Source: Alphaproteobacteria bacterium
GTDB lineage: Bacteria > Pseudomonadota > Alphaproteobacteria > Sphingomonadales > Sphingomonadaceae
NCBI GenBank assembly: GCA_018830415.1
Contig: JAHJSJ010000126.1
Span: 1-17,537, forward strand
Length of the DNA: 17,537 nucleotides
Reading direction: 5' to 3'
Every line of letters begins with the position of its first letter. Position 1 is the first letter of the stretch. Below are positions 1-7,329 of the stretch, one piece after another. A program made the translations under genes and the position numbers. Under the pieces are notes generated by a model, which saw nothing but the letters and a program-made list of their open reading frames with translations, ran no database searches and was not told where the DNA came from.

Positions 1-1199
1 CCCACGGCGCGGCGCTGGGCGCGGCAGAGGTTGCCGCTGCGCGCGCTGAATTGGGCTGGACGGCTGAACCTTTCGTGATCCCCGGAGACATCGCCGCCGA
101 TTGGCACCGGGCAGCCGAACCGGGCCGCGCGGCGCATGGGGCATGGGCAGGGCGGCTTGCGGCGTCCCCGCTGCGGGCGGATTTTGAGCGCCGGATGGCG
201 GGCGAACTGCCCGAAGGTTTCAGCCTTGATGACCACATCGCGGGCCTGATCGCCGCCCCGCAGAAAATCGCCACCCGCAAGGCGTCCGAAATCGCGCTGG
301 CGGCGATCAATCCGGCGCTGGCCGATACCATCGGCGGCAGCGCCGACCTGACCGGATCGAACAACACGCTGGCCGGCGGAATCGTTACCTTTAACCGTGA
401 CAATTACGCGGGCCGCTATGTCTATTACGGCATCCGCGAATTTGGCATGGCCGCCGCGATGAACGGGATGGCGCTGCACGGCGGCGTGATCCCCTATGGC
501 GGCACCTTTCTGGTGTTCACCGACTATGCGCGCGGGGCGATCCGGCTTTCGGCCTTGCAGCATTGCCGCGTGATTTACGTGATGACGCACGACAGCATAG
601 GGCTGGGTGAAGACGGGCCGACGCACCAGCCGATTGAACACCTTGCGTCGCTGCGGGCGATGCCGAACCTGTTGGTGATGCGCCCGGCTGACGCGGTGGA
701 AACTGCCGAGTGCTGGGAGATTGCGCTGACGCAGAAAGACCGCCCGACCGTGCTCGCGCTGACCCGCCAGAACCTGCCGCAATTGCGGATCGAAGAAGGG
801 GAGAACCTGTCGGCGCGCGGCGGGTATCGGATGAAAGCAGCCGAGGCCGCGCGCAAGGTGGTGATCCTTGCCAGCGGTTCAGAGGTGGAACTGGCGATGG
901 CCTGCGCCGCCGGGCTTGAGGCAGGCGGCGTGGGCACGGATGTCGTATCGATGGTCTGCACCGAATTGTTTGACGAACAGAGCGCAGCTTACCGCGCTGA
1001 TATCCTGCCCGAAAATGCGCTTATCGTGTCGATTGAGGCGGCGAGCACTTTTGGCTGGCAACGCTACACCGGGCGCGATGGGCTGAATATCGGGATCGAC
1101 AGCTTTGGCGCTTCGGCCCCGGCGGGCGATCTGTTTGCCCATTTCGGTCTCACCGCTGACACAATCATTCCGCAAATCCAGAACAAACTGAACAACTAA
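1..1199 (+). CDS. tkt: Transketolase, C-terminal part (5'-truncated by window edge)
   Basis: This is the 3' end of a transketolase, the thiamine-diphosphate enzyme that moves two-carbon ketol units between sugar phosphates in the pentose phosphate pathway. The reading frame is open from base 3, so the gene begins upstream; the TTG at 51 is not its real start. The translated part (398 residues) starts with the end of the N-terminal PP domain (HGAALGAAEVAAARAELGW). It continues through the pyrimidine-binding domain, with GSADLTGSNNT, the GIREFGMAAAMNG segment that carries the cofactor-activating glutamate, and the DSIGLGEDGPTHQP motif. It ends with the C-terminal transketolase domain (VVILASGSEVELA). 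The stop is 15 bases before gap, which has its own ribosome-binding site. Grouping with gap, pgk and fba points to a carbohydrate-metabolism operon. The family call is very secure. Confidence 0.96.
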   Translation, partial: HGAALGAAEVAAARAELGWTAEPFVIPGDIAADWHRAAEPGRAAHGAWAGRLAASPLRADFERRMAGELPEGFSLDDHIAGLIAAPQKIATRKASEIALAAINPALADTIGGSADLTGSNNTLAGGIVTFNRDNYAGRYVYYGIREFGMAAAMNGMALHGGVIPYGGTFLVFTDYARGAIRLSALQHCRVIYVMTHDSIGLGEDGPTHQPIEHLASLRAMPNLLVMRPADAVETAECWEIALTQKDRPTVLALTRQNLPQLRIEEGENLSARGGYRMKAAEAARKVVILASGSEVELAMACAAGLEAGGVGTDVVSMVCTELFDEQSAAYRADILPENALIVSIEAASTFGWQRYTGRDGLNIGIDSFGASAPAGDLFAHFGLTADTIIPQIQNKLNN

Positions 1200-1214
1200 G
1201 CAGGAGTTTTTATC

Positions 1215-2222
1215 ATGGCTACAAAGGTTGCCATCAACGGCTTTGGTCGCATCGGACGTCTGGTTGCACGCGCAATCCTTGAACGCGATGACCATGATCT
1301 CGATCTGGTGACGATCAACGATCTGGCCGATGCCAAGTCCAACGCGCTGCTGTTCGCTTACGATACAGTGCATGGGCGCTTCGCTGGCGAAGTGACCGCC
1401 GATGGCGATGCGATCATCGTCAATGGCAAACGTATCGCCGTCACCGCCGAGCGTGATCCGGGCAAACTGCCGCACGCCGCGATGGGCGTGGACATCGTGC
1501 TCGAATGCACCGGGTTCTTCCAATCCGACGAAGCCAGCCGCCCGCACCTTACCGCCGGTGCCAAACGCGTGGTGATTTCCGCGCCCGCGACCGGCGTGTC
1601 CAAGACTATTGTTTTCGGGGTCAATCACGACACGCTGACGGGCGATGACGTGGTCATCTCCAACGCCAGCTGCACCACCAACTGCCTCGCGCCGGTGGCG
1701 AAGGTGCTGAATGATGTGATCGGGATTGAACGCGGATTCATGACCACGATCCATTCCTATACCAACGATCAGAAAATGCTCGATCAGATCCACAAGGATC
1801 TGCGCCGCGCACGTGCCGGGGCGCAAAACATGATCCCGACCACCACCGGCGCCGCGCGCGCGGTGGGCCTGGTGCTGCCCGAACTGAAGGGCAAGCTTGA
1901 TGGATCGTCCGTGCGCGTGCCGACCCCCAATGTCAGCATGGTCGATCTGGTGTTCGTGCCCAGCCGCGAAACCAGTGTTGATGAAATCAACGCTGCGTTG
2001 AAGGCGGCGGCCGATGGCCCGATGAAGGGCGTGCTGGATTTCACCGATCAGCCGCTCGTGTCCTCGGATTTCAACCACTATCCCGCCAGTTCGACGGTCG
2101 ACAGCCTCGAAACCAGCGTGATGGATGGCAAGCTCGCCCGTGTGGTCAGCTGGTATGATAATGAATGGGGCTTTTCCAACCGGATGGTCGATACCGCCGG
2201 GGTGATGGCGAAGTTTCTCTAA
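1215..2222 (+). CDS. gap: Type I glyceraldehyde-3-phosphate dehydrogenase
   Basis: This cytosolic enzyme converts glyceraldehyde 3-phosphate, NAD+ and phosphate into 1,3-bisphosphoglycerate in glycolysis and gluconeogenesis. The 335 residues match the usual family length. The N-terminal Rossmann motif is AINGFGRIGR (6-15). The catalytic cysteine is C153 in SNASCTTNC, and the partner histidine is H180 in the IHSYTNDQ segment. The C-terminal WYDNEWGFSNRM block is intact. Asp in TINDLAD (near residue 36) is typical of NAD-preferring forms. A good Shine-Dalgarno (CAGGAG, 1201-1206) lies eight bases before the ATG. It follows tkt closely and precedes pgk, with a palindromic repeat filling the spacer to pgk. 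Confidence 0.97.
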   Translation: MATKVAINGFGRIGRLVARAILERDDHDLDLVTINDLADAKSNALLFAYDTVHGRFAGEVTADGDAIIVNGKRIAVTAERDPGKLPHAAMGVDIVLECTGFFQSDEASRPHLTAGAKRVVISAPATGVSKTIVFGVNHDTLTGDDVVISNASCTTNCLAPVAKVLNDVIGIERGFMTTIHSYTNDQKMLDQIHKDLRRARAGAQNMIPTTTGAARAVGLVLPELKGKLDGSSVRVPTPNVSMVDLVFVPSRETSVDEINAALKAAADGPMKGVLDFTDQPLVSSDFNHYPASSTVDSLETSVMDGKLARVVSWYDNEWGFSNRMVDTAGVMAKFL

Positions 2223-2230
2223 GCAAGCTT

Positions 2231-2309
2231 CGTCACCCCGGCGCAAGCCGGGGCCCAGAGCGAATGAGCGTGGCGGGGCCTTTGGGTTCCGGCCTCCGCC
2301 GGAATGACG
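2231..2309. repeat. Two-hairpin palindromic extragenic repeat (REP/BIME-like) between gap and pgk
   Basis: This 79-base element has inverted CGTCA/TGACG ends (2231-2235 and 2305-2309) enclosing two GC-rich hairpins. The first is CCCCGGC-GCAA-GCCGGGG (2236-2253), and the second is TTCCGGC-CTCC-GCCGGAA (2287-2304). This design, a GTCA-type end plus a strong hairpin in mirror image at the other end, is typical of dispersed intergenic repeats in sphingomonad genomes. In the transcript it would form two stable stem-loops just before the pgk ribosome-binding region. It could act in mRNA processing or stability, or attenuate readthrough; neither hairpin is followed by a U-tract, so it is not a classical terminator. 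Copy number in the genome cannot be seen here. Confidence 0.75.
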
Positions 2310-2319
2310 GGTGAATAAG

Positions 2320-3522
2320 ATGGCCAAGTTCAAGACTCTCGATGATCTGCCCGCCGACCTGACCGGAGAGGTCGCGCTGGTGCGCGTTGATCTCAACCTG
2401 CCGATGAAGGATGGATCGGCCACCGATCTGACGCGGGTTGAGGCGGTAAAGCCGACCATCCTCGAACTCGCGGGCAAGGGCGCAAAAGTGCTGTTGCTTG
2501 CGCATTTCGGGCGTCCGGGCGGGCAGCGTTCCTCGGTGCTGTCAACCAGCATGGTGGTGGGCGATGTCGAGGATGTGCTGGGCAAGGAGGTGATGTTCAT
2601 CCCCGAAATCACCGGGCCGGTTGTGGAACAATCGATCGGTATTCTGCGCAGCGGCGATATCGGCTTGCTCGAAAATACCCGCTTCTGGCCGGGCGAGGAG
2701 GCCAATGATCCGGCGCTGGCACAGGCAATTGCCGCGCATGGCACGCTGTATGTCAACGACGCCTTCAGCGCCGCACACCGCGCCCATGCCACCACCGAAG
2801 GGCTGGCGCATCACCTGCCCGCCTATGCCGGGCGGTCAATGGAGGCCGAATTGAAGGCATTGGATGCCGCGCTTGGCAATCCCGAAACGCCGGTCGCGGC
2901 AGTGGTCGGCGGGGCCAAGGTTTCGACCAAGCTCGCCGTGCTCGAACATCTGGTGGGCAAGGTGCAGCACCTGATCATCGGCGGGGGCATGGCCAACACC
3001 TTCCTCGCCGCGCGCGGGGTCAATGTCGGCAAAAGCCTGTGCGAACATGATCTGGCCGCCACCGTCACGCGCATCATGGACGAGGCCGACCATGCGGGCT
3101 GCACCGTCCATCTGCCCTATGATGTTGTCGTGGCGAAGGAATTCGCCGCCAACCCGGCATCCTTGCGCACCTGCAACGTCCACGAAGTCGCCGATGACGA
3201 GATGATCCTCGACCTTGGCCCGCAGGCGACAGAGGCGCTGGCCGATGTGCTCAAGACCTGCCGCACGCTGGTGTGGAACGGGCCGCTGGGCGCGTTTGAA
3301 ACCGAACCGTTTGATACGGCCACCGTTGCGTTGGCGCGGACGGCGGCGGCGCTGACGCTGGAAGGATCGCTGATCAGCGTGGCAGGCGGCGGGGATACCG
3401 TAGCGGCGCTGGCACAAGCGGGCGCGGGCGATGATTTCACCTATGTTTCAACCGCTGGCGGGGCATTCCTCGAATGGATGGAAGGCCGCGTCCTGCCCGG
3501 CGTTGCCGCGCTGGAGGCCTGA
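2320..3522 (+). CDS. pgk: Phosphoglycerate kinase
   Basis: This cytosolic enzyme transfers the acyl phosphate of 1,3-bisphosphoglycerate to ADP, giving 3-phosphoglycerate and ATP. The protein has 400 residues, the normal length. It shows the N-terminal substrate-binding motif as RVDLNLPMKDG (usually RVDFNVP), HFGRPGG, the LLENTRFWPGEE segment, VNDAFSAAHRAHAT, the nucleotide-binding GGAKVSTK, and C-terminal VAGGGDTVAAL and STAGGAFLEWMEG. I chose ATG 2320 because MAKFKTLDDL matches the family N-terminus and GGGTGA lies just upstream. An in-frame GTG at 2311 is the alternative and would add three residues. The start lies immediately after the palindromic repeat, so translation initiation abuts its second hairpin. 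The next gene begins one base after the stop. Confidence 0.96.
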   Translation: MAKFKTLDDLPADLTGEVALVRVDLNLPMKDGSATDLTRVEAVKPTILELAGKGAKVLLLAHFGRPGGQRSSVLSTSMVVGDVEDVLGKEVMFIPEITGPVVEQSIGILRSGDIGLLENTRFWPGEEANDPALAQAIAAHGTLYVNDAFSAAHRAHATTEGLAHHLPAYAGRSMEAELKALDAALGNPETPVAAVVGGAKVSTKLAVLEHLVGKVQHLIIGGGMANTFLAARGVNVGKSLCEHDLAATVTRIMDEADHAGCTVHLPYDVVVAKEFAANPASLRTCNVHEVADDEMILDLGPQATEALADVLKTCRTLVWNGPLGAFETEPFDTATVALARTAAALTLEGSLISVAGGGDTVAALAQAGAGDDFTYVSTAGGAFLEWMEGRVLPGVAALEA

Positions 3523-3523
3523 C

Positions 3524-3958
3524 ATGGCCGATGTTAGTGCCGAGATCGAGGCGTTGGCGCTGGGCGCGATGCGCGCCTGGGTGGCGGGCGATGTCAAGGC
3601 GATGAAAAAGCTGACCGCGCGTGATTTCATGTTCATGGTCGGCACGCTGCCACCGCAATTGCTCGACCGGCCGAGCTTTATCGCCGCGATGGAGCGCGGC
3701 TTTGCCTGCACCAAATTCGCGTTTCGCGAAGTGTTCGTTCGCCAGCATGGCAAGAGCGCATGGTTCATCGCCGGAGCGGAGCTCGAATTGCGCCTTGGCG
3801 GGAAGGTGTGGACGGGGCCTTTCCTCGTTTCCGCCCTTTGGCGGCGCGGCAGTATTGCGCGCAACTGGAATCTTAACGACATGAGCCTCGCGCGGCTGGA
3901 AGAGGGCGACCGCCTGGCCGATGCAGTGCGCGGCCTGCAATTGTGGAAACAGGCATGA
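3524..3958 (+). CDS. Small NTF2/SnoaL-like (DUF4440-type) protein
   Basis: This is a 144-residue soluble protein with no signal peptide. An N-terminal helix pair (EIEALALGAMRAWVAGDVKAMKKL) is followed by TARDFMFMVG, an alternating strand pattern, and an aromatic-rich end (VWTGPFLVSALWRRG, WNLNDMSLARL). This layout is typical of NTF2-like cone-shaped domains of the SnoaL/DUF4440 type, which include isomerases, hydrolases and small-ligand binders. I cannot assign a substrate. The ATG lies one base after the pgk stop and the gene ends in an ATGA overlap with the following thioesterase, so all three are probably translated as a coupled unit. A role linked to glycolytic metabolites is only a guess from context. 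The open frame extends further upstream inside pgk, but coupling favours ATG 3524. Confidence 0.82.
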   Translation: MADVSAEIEALALGAMRAWVAGDVKAMKKLTARDFMFMVGTLPPQLLDRPSFIAAMERGFACTKFAFREVFVRQHGKSAWFIAGAELELRLGGKVWTGPFLVSALWRRGSIARNWNLNDMSLARLEEGDRLADAVRGLQLWKQA

Positions 3959-4407
3959 GCGAGGCAGTTGAAACCAGCTACGGCACGCTGACGACGGTAG
4001 AAACGGGCGAATTTGCCGGGTGGCGATATTGGCAGGGCGATCCGTTCGAAACCCGTTCCGGCCCATTCTTCATGAAGCGCGAGGCTGATGGTTCCTATGT
4101 CAGCGCCTTTCGCGCCGAGGCGCGTCACATGAACGGCGGCGGGTTCATGCACGGCGGCTGCCTGCTGACCTTTGCCGATTTCGCGCTGTTCGCTATCGCC
4201 ACCGATGAACTGGCCGGCGATCATGCCGTTACGCTCAACCTTGCGGGCGATTTCCTCGGTTCGGTCAGCCCCGGCGCGCTGGTTGAGGCGCGCGGTGAGG
4301 TGACGCGCGGCGGGGGCAAGACCATCTTTGTGCGCGGAATGGTGACAGGCGATGGCCAGCCTGCGCTCAGCTTTACCGGCATTATCAGGCGCTTGTCGCG
4401 GCGGTGA
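3955..4407 (+). CDS. PaaI-family hotdog-fold thioesterase
   Basis: This 150-residue protein has the 4HBT/PaaI hotdog signature: the central NGGGFMHGGCLLTFADFALF segment (an H-G-G turn followed by the long hotdog helix), then strands VTLNLAGDFLGSVSPGALVEARGEV and KTIFVRGMV. Such proteins hydrolyse acyl-CoA or aryl-CoA thioesters in the cytosol; the actual acyl group cannot be read from sequence. ATG 3955 overlaps the preceding stop as ATGA and gives an N-terminus of normal length. The in-frame GTG at 3943 is less likely. Its position inside a glycolytic gene cluster is unusual but is probably just operon hitchhiking. It is followed by a 167-base non-coding spacer before the aldolase gene. Confidence 0.88.
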   Translation: MSEAVETSYGTLTTVETGEFAGWRYWQGDPFETRSGPFFMKREADGSYVSAFRAEARHMNGGGFMHGGCLLTFADFALFAIATDELAGDHAVTLNLAGDFLGSVSPGALVEARGEVTRGGGKTIFVRGMVTGDGQPALSFTGIIRRLSRR

Positions 4408-4505
4408 ACGCTGCGAGGTAGCTCCGCGCGCAATCCACCTGTGTGCAGATGCAGCATTGATATTGCAGCGCGCCGATCGCATCGCTAAGGGCGCTTACGA
4501 AAGTT

Positions 4506-4521
4506 ATGCATAGGTATGCAA
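4506..4521. promoter_or_regulatory. TATGCA direct repeat upstream of aldolase gene
   Basis: The 167-base gap between the thioesterase and aldolase genes contains two copies of TATGCA (4506-4511 and 4516-4521) exactly 10 bases apart, one helical turn, in an AT-richer patch 54 bases before the aldolase start. The spacing suggests a protein-binding site or part of a promoter, and the gap itself makes a separate fba promoter plausible. I see no convincing -35/-10 pair, so this is a weak call. Further upstream, TGCAG occurs three times (4445-4478), which may be chance. Confidence 0.25.
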
Positions 4522-4574
4522 AAACCTCGAAAACGAGTCCCGCCCACCCAGTTGCGTCATCGGAGAACGCCGCA

Positions 4575-5465
4575 ATGAACTTGCAAACCATGACTGATCG
4601 TATTGCCTCAGCGCAGGGCTTTATCGCCGCGCTCGATCAGTCGGGTGGCTCCACGCCCAAGGCGCTGCATGGCTACGGGATCGCAGATGGCGATTGGTCG
4701 AGCGAAGATGAAATGTTCGCGCAGATCCACGCGATGCGCGCGCGTGTCATCACATCGCCATGTTTCGGCAGCGGCAAGGTGATCGGCGCGATTCTGTTTG
4801 AAAAAACGATGGACGGTGTGGTTGACGGGGTATCGACCGGCGATGCCCTGAAGGCGCGCGGGATCGTGCCGTTTATCAAGGTGGATCAAGGCCTTTCTGA
4901 TGAGGCTGATGGCGTGCAGTTGATGAAGCCGCTGACCAAACTGCCAGAACTGCTCGAAAAATCCATCGCTGCCGGGATGTTCGGCACCAAGATGCGGTCG
5001 GTCATCAAATCCGCCAATCCGGCCGGGATCGCCGCTATCGTGGCGCAGCAATTCGAAGTCGCCAGGCAGATCATCACCGCCGGGCTGATGCCGATTATCG
5101 AACCGGAATATGACATCACCGCCGCCGATCGCGCCGATGGGGAAGCGATGCTGCTGGCTGAAATCACCCGCCAGCTTGATGCACTGCCCGATGGCCAGCA
5201 GGTGATGCTCAAGCTGTCGATCCCGGCGACCGCAGGCCTTTACACGCCGTTGACGCAGCATCCCAAGGTGCTGCGCGTGGTCGCACTGTCGGGCGGGTTT
5301 TCGACCGATGCCGCCTGTTCGCAGCTGGCGCGGAACCCCGGCATGATCGCCAGCTTCAGCCGCGGATTGTTGCAGGATTTGCGCAAAGATCAGTCTGATG
5401 AGGAATTCGACGCGGTGTTGGGCAAGGCCATCGACCAGATCGCCAGCGCCAGCGTCGCCGGTTGA
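4575..5465 (+). CDS. Fructose-bisphosphate aldolase class I
   Basis: This enzyme reversibly cleaves fructose 1,6-bisphosphate into dihydroxyacetone phosphate and glyceraldehyde 3-phosphate through a Schiff-base lysine, without a metal. The 296 residues equal the length of the short bacterial class I enzymes (Staphylococcus Fda type). The N-terminal GFIAALDQSGGSTPKAL block is diagnostic, the Schiff-base lysine is K213 in MLKLSIP, and the phosphate-binding VALSGGFSTD loop follows. Residues of the active site in IKVDQG and EPEYD are also present. ATG 4575 is chosen because it gives the family length and has CGGAGA (4561-4566) upstream. The open frame runs up to 4506 but that would add an unrelated 23-residue leader. 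It belongs functionally with tkt, gap and pgk. Confidence 0.95.
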   Translation: MNLQTMTDRIASAQGFIAALDQSGGSTPKALHGYGIADGDWSSEDEMFAQIHAMRARVITSPCFGSGKVIGAILFEKTMDGVVDGVSTGDALKARGIVPFIKVDQGLSDEADGVQLMKPLTKLPELLEKSIAAGMFGTKMRSVIKSANPAGIAAIVAQQFEVARQIITAGLMPIIEPEYDITAADRADGEAMLLAEITRQLDALPDGQQVMLKLSIPATAGLYTPLTQHPKVLRVVALSGGFSTDAACSQLARNPGMIASFSRGLLQDLRKDQSDEEFDAVLGKAIDQIASASVAG

Positions 5466-5505
5466 ACAGGTGACAGATGCTGCGCGAGCGATTAGCGCGC
5501 ATGGC

Positions 5506-6153
5506 ATGACCGAAACGCAGCTTTATCTCATTTCGCCGCTTGATGTGACCGGCGACTTTCCCGAACGGCTCGAACGCGCGCTGGTGGCAGGCAAGGGGCC
5601 GAAAAGCCAGCTTGTCACCGCGTTCCAGTTCCGGGTGAAGGGTGTCGACAACCACGAAGCCGCCGCGCTCGCCGAACCGTTGCAGGCGATTTGCGCCGCG
5701 CATGATGTCGCCTTTATCGTCAACGATTCGGTGGCGCTGGCTAAGCGGTTGAAGGCGGACGGCGTGCATCTGGGGCAGGGCGATGGCTCACCCCGCGAAG
5801 CACGTGAAGAACTGGGGCGTGAGGCACAGATCGGCGTCACCTGCCATGCCAGCCGCCACAAGGCGATGGATGCGGGCGAGGCGGGGGCCGATTATGTCGC
5901 ATTCGGCGCGTTCTATCCCTCCACCACCAAGGATAAGGGGGCGGACGCTGAGCGGCCAGACCTCGAACTGTTGCAATGGTGGACGACGGTGTTTGAAATC
6001 CCCTGCGTCGCGATTGGCGGGATCACCCCCGACAATTGCGCCCCGTTGATAGAGGCGGGCGCAGATTTTCTCGCCGTGTCGGGTGCAGTGTGGGCCGGGG
6101 ACGAAGTCGCTGCTGTGCAAGCCTTCGCCAAGGCGATCACCGAATCGCGTTGA
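5506..6153 (+). CDS. thiE: Thiamine-phosphate synthase (ThiE family)
   Basis: ThiE joins the pyrimidine diphosphate HMP-PP to the thiazole phosphate to make thiamine phosphate. The 215-residue protein is a TIM-barrel with the expected order of motifs: QFRVKG (41-46), IVNDSVALA with the substrate-contacting N73-D74, GVHLGQGD (86-93), the catalytic-region CH (113-114), AFYPSTTK for the phosphate and pyrophosphate site, and AIGGITPDN near residue 169. ATG 5506 gives the family-like N-terminus MTETQLYLISPLDV. A GTG at 5470 is an in-frame alternative that would start just after the aldolase stop. No good ribosome-binding site precedes either, so translational coupling to the aldolase gene is likely. 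The aldolase and transketolase neighbours make a thiamine link plausible, since transketolase needs thiamine diphosphate. Confidence 0.9.
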   Translation: MTETQLYLISPLDVTGDFPERLERALVAGKGPKSQLVTAFQFRVKGVDNHEAAALAEPLQAICAAHDVAFIVNDSVALAKRLKADGVHLGQGDGSPREAREELGREAQIGVTCHASRHKAMDAGEAGADYVAFGAFYPSTTKDKGADAERPDLELLQWWTTVFEIPCVAIGGITPDNCAPLIEAGADFLAVSGAVWAGDEVAAVQAFAKAITESR

Positions 6154-6162
6154 AACGGCGCG

Positions 6163-6585
6163 TTAAAACGTCGAGCCGAGCCGGGTGCAGATCAGCTTGC
6201 TCAGACTCCCGTCGGCATTTAATTTTTGCAAGGTGTTATCGCCAAGCTGCCGGAAACGCTGATCTTTCTTGGGGCCGCGGGTGAACAGCACTTCATCCCC
6301 GCGCATCAGGTAGATCCCGTTGCCCTGCGCGTTGACGTAGCTTGACGCGGCGCCGATGCGAAAGCCTTCTTCGGGAACCACATCAAACGCCACATTGCCG
6401 GCATCGCCCGGGAGCGCGCATTCATAGTTCCCATGCAGGAGAATGCCGAGCACCCCGGACGAAGGCCTGTCGTCGCGGTTTGGCGGGAGCGATTTTGCGC
6501 GGTCCTGCCCGTAGACGCTCCCCGGCAGGAAGGCGGCGGCGGCAGCGGCGCTGATGATCAGCAGGAAAATGTAACGGGTCTTCAT
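6163..6585 (-). CDS. Small exported protein of unknown family
   Basis: I do not recognise this family. The 140-residue product starts with a clear Sec signal peptide: MKTRY, a hydrophobic core FLLIISAAAAAAFLPG, and a likely cut near VYGQ. The mature part is about 110 residues, probably periplasmic. It has two cysteines (YECALPG and LICTRLG) that could form one disulphide, and a beta-rich pattern (VAFDVVPEEGFRI, NGIYLMRGDEVLFTRGPKKDQRF). The start has AGAGG upstream on the minus strand. The gene is convergent with thiE (9-base gap) and divergent from efp. Composition matches the neighbours, so it looks native rather than recently acquired. Confidence 0.82.
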   Translation of the reverse strand: MKTRYIFLLIISAAAAAAFLPGSVYGQDRAKSLPPNRDDRPSSGVLGILLHGNYECALPGDAGNVAFDVVPEEGFRIGAASSYVNAQGNGIYLMRGDEVLFTRGPKKDQRFRQLGDNTLQKLNADGSLSKLICTRLGSTF

Positions 6586-6756
6586 GATGGGTTCGCCTCT
6601 ATCAGCCAGCAGCGGCGAAGGCCAAGCCTTTCAGCAGGCGTCTGCCCGCGCTTGCCGGGACGGGCAGGCTCGGCTATGGGCGCGCATCATTTTCGGGCGA
6701 TTGCGTTTCGGCGCGGTGCGCTCTCACTGCTTCCCTGCACAAAGGCCAATAGCCCC

Positions 6757-7320
6757 ATGAAGATCAGCGGCGTCGATATTCGCCCCGGCAATATCATCGA
6801 ATATGAAAAAGGCATCTGGAAGGTCGCCAAGATCCAGCATACCCAGCCGGGCAAGGGCGGGGCCTATATGCAGGTCGAAATGAAGAACCTGCAGGATGGC
6901 CGCAAAACCAACGTGCGGTTCCGCAGCGCTGACACGATTGAGCGCGTGCGGCTCGACACCAAGGAATTCCAGTTCCTCTATGCCGAGGGTGAGATGCTAG
7001 TGTTCATGGACAATGACACCTTCGAACAGATCACGCTGTCCGGCGATCTGCTGGGCGATGCGCGCCCGTTCCTGCAGGACGGGATGCAGGTCAATCTTGA
7101 ACTGTGGGACGAAAAGCCGATCTCGGTTGAACTGCCCTCGCAGATCGAAGCAACGATTGTCGACGCGGACGCGGTAGTGAAGGGGCAAACCGCCTCGTCG
7201 AGCTACAAGCCCGCGATCCTCGATAACGGCGTGCGGATCATGGTGCCGCCGCATATCGGCACCGGCACGCGGATCATCGTCGATGTCTATGAACAAGCCT
7301 ACGTCGGCAAGGCGAGCTGA
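6757..7320 (+). CDS. efp: Elongation factor P
   Basis: EF-P binds ribosomes stalled at polyproline stretches and promotes peptide-bond formation. The 187-residue protein has the three-domain layout: a KOW-like N-domain (MKISGVDIRPGNIIEYEKG), a central OB domain, and the C-terminal OB domain with TGTRIIVDVYEQAYVGKAS. The loop PGKGGAY carries lysine K33, equivalent to the residue that is beta-lysylated in Escherichia coli EF-P. No modification enzyme is visible in this window. ATG 6757 matches the family N-terminus; the frame stays open upstream to 6433 but that stretch is antisense to the exported-protein gene. A 171-base divergent spacer precedes it, with a hairpin CTGCCCG/CGGGCAG (6642-6648/6661-6667). 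The suhB gene follows after nine bases. Confidence 0.97.
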   Translation: MKISGVDIRPGNIIEYEKGIWKVAKIQHTQPGKGGAYMQVEMKNLQDGRKTNVRFRSADTIERVRLDTKEFQFLYAEGEMLVFMDNDTFEQITLSGDLLGDARPFLQDGMQVNLELWDEKPISVELPSQIEATIVDADAVVKGQTASSSYKPAILDNGVRIMVPPHIGTGTRIIVDVYEQAYVGKAS

Positions 7321-7329
7321 GCAAAACTG

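Noticed and set aside
879..2795. A 638-residue open frame on the minus strand across tkt, gap and pgk
   Set aside because: It lies antisense to three clearly conserved enzymes, reads through the intergenic palindromic repeat and has low-complexity composition; a GC-rich shadow frame.
5803..5812. Second parS-like core around CACGTGAA inside thiE
   Set aside because: Only the central eight bases agree; the TGTTT arm is missing.
6433..6756. N-terminal extension of elongation factor P by 108 residues
   Set aside because: The family begins exactly at ATG 6757; the extension is antisense to the exported-protein gene.
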